64,000 nucleotides of DNA from assembly GCA_947179485.1 (NCBI GenBank), contig OX359249.1:40658250-40722249 (forward strand). Direction: 5' to 3'. Shown piece after piece: positions 55,601 to 64,000 of the stretch (positions are counted from its first letter, which is position 1; each line of letters begins with the position of its first letter). Origin of the DNA: Allacma fusca (taxonomy: Eukaryota > Arthropoda > Collembola > Symphypleona > Sminthuridae). The translations under genes and the position numbers were made by a program. The notes beneath the pieces are model-generated. The model did not search any database. It was not told the origin of the DNA and was given only the letters and a program-made list of their open reading frames with translations.

Positions 55601-58600
55601 ATTTGTTGGAGGAAAAACATGGTTGGGAGTTACTCCTCCAGAAAAAGACAGCAAGCATTGTAAATTAAGGCAATCTCTGGGAATTTACGAGCAGGGGTCG
55701 GAGAGTTTACAGCCCCGGGAAGTTTCTTGTAAATAAAAGGCCATACATATACATGCATATGTGGGTGCTGGTGTGCTCCCAGTTCTGTGGTAGCAATAAT
55801 TGAAAGTTAGGAGACTCACGTTGTGTAACAAAGAGAGTTGATTATGAACACTTTGGGACTGTTCCCTCTCTATACTGATGGTCTAGTGAGTCCTCATGAT
55901 ATCCGATATGTGAGGTGGATAGGCTTGGAAATCCCAAGTTGCTTTTAATTCCAAGCTTGAGAGATTCCTGCGTGGTGCATAGCTACATACACACAAGAGG
56001 AAACAATGCGGGAAGAACTAGTACTTGTGAGGGAGAGAAATAACTTGAGTAAGTCCTCTTACAAGTGGGAAACCACATAATAGAAGTGCCTTTGGAGAAA
56101 GTCATCATGGATGGGCAAGACGGAAGGAACTTGGTCTCTATGGCCTTGTTCTTCAACATGCTCCCTCACTTTACTCATGAAGAAAGGGGAAGACACCGAA
56201 AGAGAAAACTACCTTCCCTGTGGGCATCTCATGACGAATCTTGGTCGTTGCCTTTGGTCCTTTTCTTCCGTTATCATTACAATGGTTCTGGTCTTTGGCT
56301 TCCTCCTTTCAATTCGGTCCAGTCCATGGATCGCTGAGCCTCTACGCGGGAATTTCCATCATTTTGCATAATGCCTCTTCTTTCTATCTTTCTCTCTCTC
56401 TCTCTCTTGCACACACACACACACACACACACATGTACAAGCAAACGCAATGGTTGAAATACTTGTGTAGCCATTTCTCAAGTGGTGAAAGCAGAGACGT
56501 GGAATTTTTATCTGCGGCCGACAGTTATCATAGTTTTTGTCCACATATAAAACATGTTTTGCTATCCCCTCTCCCCATATATTTAGTGGATCTGGAAATG
56601 CCTTTCACTCAATAAGCTTTGTGTGGATACGGATAGTTATATACATATGTGTTCTCATCTGCTCACTCTCATCTATCTGCTCAGTAGCCAGCTCCTAACT
56701 GATTCTCCCCTTTCTCTTTGCTTTTCTCCGTTTTTGAGTCAGTGCACTAATTCATACACGTATGTCCGTTCCCATGACTTCTTTTCACAATTTATGTCTA
56801 ATTTTTTCAATTCATCCCGTTTGCCCAGGTTTTTTGGGAGCCAGCAGGACTTTTCAGCATTCCTTTCATACTCCTGACATTGATTGGTACAATTCTCATA
56901 TTTTCCGCGCTCCTTAACCCCATCGTTCGTAACTACGAGACATGTGTCCACTTTCTTCGTCTTTGCTCCTTTGATCACTCAAGCCTTTTCTGCGGAAACC
57001 CTCCTTGCCCTTCGCAAATCACCGAATTGGTCAAATCCCATTTCCTTTCCTGGCTTCTCCTTCGCAACGAGATCGGTTGGGATCAGAGACCCAGGTTTTT
57101 GTATGCATATATTCGTATACCTACCTATCTATCTCTCACATATCCTCAAAAACGAACGGGAAATTTCCCTCGTACAAAGGGAAAATGCACGGGATCACAT
57201 CTCCATTGATAAAAATAAATATCGTTCATGAGAGAGAATCTTACAGCTACCATGGATTTCGCATGTATTCAGCTCAAGATTCTTAGAATAAATCTTGAAC
57301 AAGCTGAAGTAAGTCCTGGTAAAATTCGAGGTTGAATCTGTGCAAAAGGACAACGAGATACTTCAAAGATGATACTATTGGCTCCCCCCTTTCTATTTAT
57401 GCATTGCAGTCGTACGCTGCCTAATGACTTTATTCAGGTTTGGTCCTGATCGTCCTCCTATACTTTCTAACGCTCCCGTTCTCCTCGTAGGACGTATCTG
57501 TGTGTGTGTGCATGCATGATTGTGTAAAAGTTAAAAGGACGATGATTTTTAGGAGGATGAGCTGGCTGAAAGAGTAAATCCTTCGTTAAAGTATTAACTA
57601 GGAGAAGTGAAGCCACGAGGTATGTGCGTGTAGACTTTATCTAATTTCAAAAGTGGCTCTTTGGGGACTTGAAAGTCTTGGATGAGATTGAACAATGACT
57701 TGCTTTATTTCTCATCCTTTTGTTGATTCACTCACAAGGATCAATTTTAGCTGCACATGTTAAAGCTTTGCCCCTAACTCTTCTTATGGCTTCTTCATTC
57801 ACCAACTTGTCTTCCTCTCTTCCTTCCTTCTACGACTGCATTTATAATCAAGGCTTATATCTCTTTTATACTCTCTGCGGTTTCCTCTTTCTTCTCCCAA
57901 CAATTCCTCTGCTCCACTTTTTAACTTTTGCTCCATACATTTAAAACTCGGAACGATCCGAGAGCGAAGTAAAGGGAACAATTTCTCCCACACTCTCCCC
58001 TAAATTACGGATCGTATCGACAGACTTCCCCATTCCCCCTACAACGGCAACACATTTTATTAGCATGAAAGGAAAGAAAGGCAACGAGAACAAAAGAAAT
58101 GGAGTAAAGTTTAGAATTTTTACTATCATTATTCTCTCGAAGTGCCTGGGTGGTAAGGGAGAGAGAGAGAGAGAGAGAGAGAAAGTCGGGATTTATTGAA
58201 TTTAACCTGAGATTTGCACAAGTGCAGGCGTGCATGACTAACTGCCTTTTCCATACCTTGTACTTTGTGTCTGATTACGTATAATTATTTGGTTATTAGT
58301 GAGGAATAAATCTACTTGGCGTTCTTTCGCACTTCTACATTCCCATTAAAAACCCTATGGCGACCTTTGCGTCTGGATTTGGTGCAGTTGTGTAAATGCT
58401 GGCAGCGGATTTGATTACATCTCTCACTCCTGACTGACGTTTCATTGTAGTAGGACCAGTTGATGTAATAGGTTTTGAGTGAGGGGGTAATTTTACTCTT
58501 GGCTTTTGATGGATGGAAGGCAGAGATATGCGTGGGAGAATCTCATGAGTAATGGACTAAGGAAGCGGATGGGACAGTTGATGTTTTCTGTCTGTCCTTT

Positions 58601-60189
58601 TCCTTTCACTACTGCTTTCTCCCAGCCTTTATCTCCGTTCATTCACCGCTGCTTCCTTCTATCTCTCTATACCTTTCCTTTCACTTTCACCCTGCTTACT
58701 CCCCATAGGCTTAGTAGCAATGTCGAGCACGTTACGTCCTTCCCTTGATACAGATACCTCATTTATGTAAGCATCGACAAAGCCTCCAAAGCATTGTTTT
58801 CAACTGGCATAAGAAGAACTGCAGTAGTCTCCTGCCTAGAACAAGTGCCCTGCGAGCGTGAATAATTTCTCCATTACGAGGAGATATATGCACCTATCTA
58901 CCACACACACACACTGCCACCGCCAATGACTGTAGAGGTATGACAGGACAGAGCGGTCGGACGTTTGTGTCTCAAAGTAGAGAGATCCATTATCTAAATC
59001 ATCAGCTGTCTGACATTAGCTGTGATATCTCCGTAGAAACATTTTGTTCTCGTTCTATGTTCTCACTCCGACCCTACTTCTTGTCCTTATGTATACCTAT
59101 TACCATACATATTTCCAAACGTCTTCATACAACCTTCCATATGTATGTACATATGTACATATCCAGCGTCCACATCCTCCCATAGCTGGTGCTCACTTCA
59201 TTGGGACTCTAGGGTGAGGAGAAGAAAATGACAAGCATTTTCTTTACCTTTCTCTTTGCCTGTACAGAGTGAAGGAGGCTACTGTACCTACGGGTGGATA
59301 CGTAGTTGCATATAATTGGCATATCTGCTTGTTGTTGAGGGGCTACTCCAACGTGCGGCCTGCTTTCTCCATCTCTCATCTCAAGTGGTTCATTGGACGA
59401 GTCGTGGACTTTGAGAAGAGCGGCTATTTGTTTAGCTGCTTTTGCACTCTGCAATGACACCAAATTGATCATTCTCACAGGGTTTACGGCCTTGCATGCA
59501 CTCACATGCTCTGACATGTGAGTAGGAGCCTTAAGGTGAGTTGCGTAGGACTATAGTGAGGGAAGTGTTTGCGAACATAACTGAAATGACTGATGGATAG
59601 TGTGGAGAGTGGGATCGATAAGCAATTAGTGCAAAAATCTTCTACTTTCCCCCTCTCCTCCCTCACTTCCTCCCTCACTCCATCTCTATGAAGTCACACT
59701 TTGCTCAACTCAAGTCCTCTCTATCTCTATCTACAAAGACTTTGATATATTACACAACTTTTTAAAAGTACACACACGCTCTACTCTCACTTTCTGCCCG
59801 AAAGGAGCCCTCCCTCAAGTTGTGCACTTGATGCTGGGGAGAGATGGAAACAGCAAAACAAGCCAAAAGTAATAGCAGTCAAAACACACTCATTCCATGT
59901 TCTAATCGAACAAGTGCCTTCGAGATAAGAAGCTCCAAAAAAACACTCACGAACTCACAAAGAGCTTAAGACCTACTGTAGTCCTGAGTTCTAGCAGAAG
60001 GTTAGAGAGAGAGAGGGAAGTAAAAGAAAACAAGATAATTTCATGAAAACTATTGCTCTGCTATTCATTCAATCCTTTTTTTTCTCTCCCGCTCACTCAC
60101 GCTGTCACTTCCCCTTTCCAAATGTGTTAGGAAATGAGTTTTTTTTAGCTTCGAGGACTAAAATGCCATTCAGTCTCACGTTGATTTTT
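52661..60189. other. Non-coding region, no gene seen
   Basis: Open frames reach about 124 codons but overlap on both strands and carry no motifs. Compound (TC)n then (AC)n repeat at 56390-56433; (GA)n at 58160-58183. Pyrimidine-rich plus-strand sequence predominates at 54330-54560 and 58590-58700. Confidence 0.5.
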
Positions 60190-60345
60190 CATTAATTCCT
60201 CATTTTTTTAATGCTTTGGCTGGCCCAACATGTTCACATTACCAAGGCCTTTACGCATGTTTTGAGGGAGCCGGCAGCGGCATTTAATTTTGCAAATTAT
60301 TATTCCTCCATAGGAATTTCTCTTCACGCTCTTTTCACTTGCCTA
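60190..60345. other. Candidate conserved non-coding island
   Basis: A repeat-free stretch with balanced composition and dense homeodomain/POU-like words: GCATTTAATTTTGCAAATTA followed by TTATTCC, plus GGCTGGCCCAACATG and AGCCGGCAGCGGC. The 60-codon frame across it has no motif. Conservation is a guess from texture only. Confidence 0.2.
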
Positions 60346-60869
60346 TATTTCTTCGAATCCATAATTTATTATCACATGCATATTTCCATGTAATATGCTC
60401 ATACCTTTCTTTTCCCAACTCACACAAATTTCTCCCTCTCCATGCAAACTTGTTGATGTTCCCTTGAGAACTCATATGCATAATTGCAAATAGCAACGTT
60501 TGATCCCAAACTATGAACGGCTTCAGGACCAATTTTTCTTCGCTGTTATTCATTTTTTTTTCAAAGTAAGCCAGGACGACAGAAAAATCTTTGAAGAATG
60601 GTAAGCTTATTTTTCCCCAGTTTTATCGTCGTTTATGCATGGCTTCGTCACAAAGTAATTCCTTGACAATGGATGACTTACATAGATGCTTCAGACGGTA
60701 AATAGCCCGTTGAGAAAACCAGCGGTGTCCTGATTGCATTATGGACTTCACACACAGTAGATATACGTATATAAATACTACCGCAAACTTTACATGTAGT
60801 AGTAGTTAGTACTGTAGTAGTGGTACCAAGCAGTAGTTGTGCTCTCACTCTGGCAGTATCCCCCTGAAA

Positions 60870-60900
<31 letters not shown>

Positions 60901-62271
60901 GCTAGGAAATGACATTTTATTGCTTTTTCCGGCAGCTCTTACTCACCATTATTTAGAACCTTCTCACCACCAAATGCGTGTTGTGTGTCTGGAAACACCG
61001 TCACAAAGGTCCATGTGGCGGATAAGTTAATCGCACTCTTCCAACCATGCTGTGATTTAAGAAGGAGTGAGTACGAGCTCCTGACAGGAAGTTGAAAAGT
61101 CTTCAGAATAATTTTTCACAAAGTAAGAAGAGTATGGGAACGATAAAAAGTGAAAAATGCAAATTCCCTCGTATCTCCTATAAACCAAGCTTAATTCTTG
61201 TGTAACCAAGAGAGGAGTAGTAGCACGTAGGAAAATTGGTGGGAAATATCAACTCCTCCGGGGTAAGAGCTCCTTACTACTTTTGCTGGTAATGTAGTTT
61301 ATTTTATAAGCTACGTATATAATTAAAAGTAAACGCACTTAGGGAAGCAAAGAAAAATAAGGGAGGAAAAAATTCCCCTCTCGAGGTAATTATATAGATA
61401 TTGCATTAAAAAGTTAATGCCGAGACTAAATTATTCCCTAGGCCAAAGAAAATATAAGATATATATATGACCAGGGAGAGTGTTGGAAATTTTCATAAAA
61501 ATGGAGAGTGCTACCCTCTGAGACAGCCAGAGAGACTTTGATAGTGAGGGGGAAAGAGAGATTATGTACATAAGTATGTGCGCACATAATTACTTACTAC
61601 ATAGGAATAAAAGAAGTGTATGATGGGAAAAATAAGTCCAAGTAACAAGTTGATGTAGACAAAATGAAATTCTCTCTCTCTCTCTCAATGACTCAACGAA
61701 TGCGACGGGTGAAAGGAAGTTGAAGGATCAATAATGTCAGTGGAAAAAGACCCGGGTTTCCATTTGAATAAAAATGAATGTGGCTCAACACTCTGGCGTA
61801 ATTGGTGAGGAAAATTGGAGGAAACTCTCGAGTTAGAAGGAGCGGGCTGTGTGGATGTGTGTGTGTGTGTGCGCGCTTTACAGCATATTGTTTCGTGTCA
61901 TTTGCATCCAAATAATTAACGAGCTATGCTCTAATTATCAAATTTATTTTCAACTTATTTCATAAACTTTTCCCTCCATCACCATCATCATCATCATCAT
62001 TCCCAACCACCACCAACACACGCCATACTCAAAAGCCAACAAGTTCCTTTTTATTTCTTTTCCCTTTTCTTCGCCCTCTCAATCCCTGAATGTTATTTTC
62101 CCTCTCCCGCATTTGTATCCACGTACTCCCTTCCCAAAAAGGAAAAAAATAAGTTCAGGAAGGGCAGCCTAAAAAAGAAATCTTCAGCAACTTTCCCCTT
62201 TTCTGAAGTGAAATAAATTTGAAGGATCGAAATGAGAGTTTGAGAAAGGAATCCATGTTTGATTCTTGTGG

Positions 62272-62308
<37 letters not shown>

Positions 62309-62522
62309 ATTTATTTTCCTGGGTATGTATATACAGGGGTATCTACAAGGGGCTAATTTTTAAAAAGACGACTCCTTCAAATCGCTAACAAATAACCATG
62401 CTTTAACCTCCTATATAGAGATGTTTGGTTTGTGGACCTATAGTTAGGGTGAAGAGTCTTAACTTCTCCCGATAACATTTTGCCAGTCAGAAAGAGAAAG
62501 AAAGAGAAGAGAGGGAGAGAAA

Positions 62523-62524
<2 letters not shown>
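60346..62524. other. Non-coding region, no gene seen
   Basis: Contains (CA)n at 60883-60900, an (ATC)n run near 61984-62000, and (CT)n at 62273-62304. No exon recognised. Confidence 0.5.

Positions 62525-62578
<54 letters not shown>
62525..62578. repeat. (GA)n microsatellite
   Basis: About 26 GA units within a wider polypurine stretch (62490-62640). It lies about 220 bp from the oppositely oriented (CT)n at 62273-62304. Confidence 0.95.
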
Positions 62579-62580
<2 letters not shown>

Positions 62581-63510
62581 CGAGAAGAAAAGAGGAGTAA
62601 CTAAAGGAAAGAGAGAAGGTTAGAGGGAGAATGTAGGAGCAGGCATTTTAGCTTAGTTTTCTCTCTTTCCATCCAGTTTGTCTGTACATAAAATCCAAAG
62701 TTGGTTGTAATTACTGCATGAGTATATATAGGAAAATTGATACGATCGATCCGTCTTTTTCGCTCTAGTCTTCTCGTTTGGCGCCGAGTTTCTTGGGATT
62801 CAACTATAAAATGAGTCGGCTGTCTGATTTTCGCTCTTTACTTTCTCCCGTTCCCGGCCTCTCCCACCCTCAGCCCAGAGAGAGTGTACATACGAACAGA
62901 TAGATATATACGTGTCCGTTCTTTGGAATCCCACTCCTTCGACTTTCCTCACTACTCGTGGCCTGGGCTCTTAAATGGGAACGGGAGTCTTAACATGGAA
63001 GTGCACATAAGGCTCTCAAGTGTTTAGTGGAGAAAAACGACTCCATGAAAGCCACAAGACAGTGCAGTGATTGTAGTGGTTTTTACAAGTCAAGAGAAAA
63101 TACTCAGGAATAACTTTATAGACAAGTGTATAACTTCACGGAAATGGCGCGTATGCAGGAGTGCTTTTTGCCGTAGTCTTTCCTTTCCTTGACTCATTTT
63201 CTGTCTCTATCCTTAGAATTTAACTCCTTTCCCAGCTATTTTACGTACAATAAAACACATGCCAAGTTGGCTAATTTTCTTGCCAGAGAATAAAAGTGGG
63301 GAAATGGAAAGGTACTTGAACGCTGACTTTTTTCTCCTTGAAGAACCCACACGTACATGGGAAAAACCTTCGTCTCTCTCCCGTTCACATTTACATTTCT
63401 ACTTGGTAATTGTAAGTATGCATGTATCTCTTAAGTTTCTCCCTTGAAATTTCTCAACTCTCCTCTATATCATCTCCATTCCTAAACCATTTGAAGTTCT
63501 TGGACTTTCT

Positions 63511-63552
<42 letters not shown>

Positions 63553-64000
63553 GCTTTACTGTATCTAATCTACGTTGGTGCTGATTTCAAGGATTTAACT
63601 TGAGTTCCTCTATTTCCCACTTTCTCTCTCCTTTCCGCTCTCTCAGGAACCAAGAAATGGAGAATTAAGACGAGCATGAAATTTCCCTAGATAGGTATTC
63701 ACTACTAATTCCTTATAAATATTATTATGTAGTCGGAGATGGATACGAGGGAAGGAAGACCAGCAGAAGAAAAATTACTGCAACATTTTTGATTTATTTG
63801 CGCAGGATTTAACTTTTCTTTCGACAGCATTACCATATGGGATGAGAGCTATGGCAGAGTCCCTTAATAATGACTTTCTGAGATTTCCACGAAAATGAAA
63901 TGATGAATTTTCCGCTGGATGAATAAGGAGGATTAAAACTTATATACTGTACTTTTATGCGAGTAATTATTGGGAGGGAGGAAAACGTTCAACAAAAACC
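62579..64000. other. Non-coding region to window end
   Basis: No supported gene. (CT)n at 63513-63548. Confidence 0.5.

Overview
The window is nuclear DNA from a eukaryote, most likely an arthropod. Evidence for this is spliced genes with GT-AG introns of about 50 bp to several kb, AATAAA polyadenylation signals, an alanine-rich structural cuticle-type protein, a cysteine-rich secreted protein of arthropod style, and abundant hAT and PIF/Harbinger-like non-autonomous DNA transposons. I cannot name the species. There is no sign of bacterial, viral or organellar organisation.

Layout, left to right. Positions 1-7200 are AT-rich non-coding DNA with a small foldback, a 1.3 kb PIF/Harbinger-like element (4527-5845) sitting between two related minisatellites in opposite orientation, and an 18-bp-stem hairpin. 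At 7265-8612 (+) lies a four-exon gene for a secreted Cys-rich protein. It converges on a GNAT acetyltransferase gene (8799-9451, -) whose ATG is split by an intron. At 10550-12381 is a hAT element with a perfect 8-bp target duplication, filled with two minisatellites (55-bp and 74-bp units). At 14009-15115 (-) is a four-exon cuticle-type protein gene with a TATA box. At 16130-17310 is an AAT-rich satellite tract carrying a 233-bp foldback MITE.

The main gene, 18469-32008 (+), is a 19-exon gene for nucleoporin Nup188, an inner-ring scaffold of the nuclear pore. I assembled it exon by exon with consistent phases to about 1511 codons. It matches the remembered human protein from the N-terminus (LWTLLTG...) to the C-terminus. 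One intron carries a second hAT element with an 8-bp duplication (24711-25762). Another carries a near-perfect hairpin and a possible frame-changing cassette exon.

From about 32.4 kb to the end (about 31.6 kb) I find no convincing gene. The base composition changes by eye: less AT-rich, dominated by polypurine/polypyrimidine runs and (GA)n/(CT)n microsatellites in both orientations. This could be a large intergenic or intronic regulatory domain of a gene outside the window. A few islands (38743-38917, 52450-52660, 60190-60345) look different from their surroundings and are flagged.

The genes are functionally unrelated to each other. I found no clear new multi-gene system. The most unusual items are the split start codon of the GNAT gene, the inverted minisatellite/PIF structure, the hAT element built of two satellite families, and the abrupt change to a polypurine-rich gene desert.
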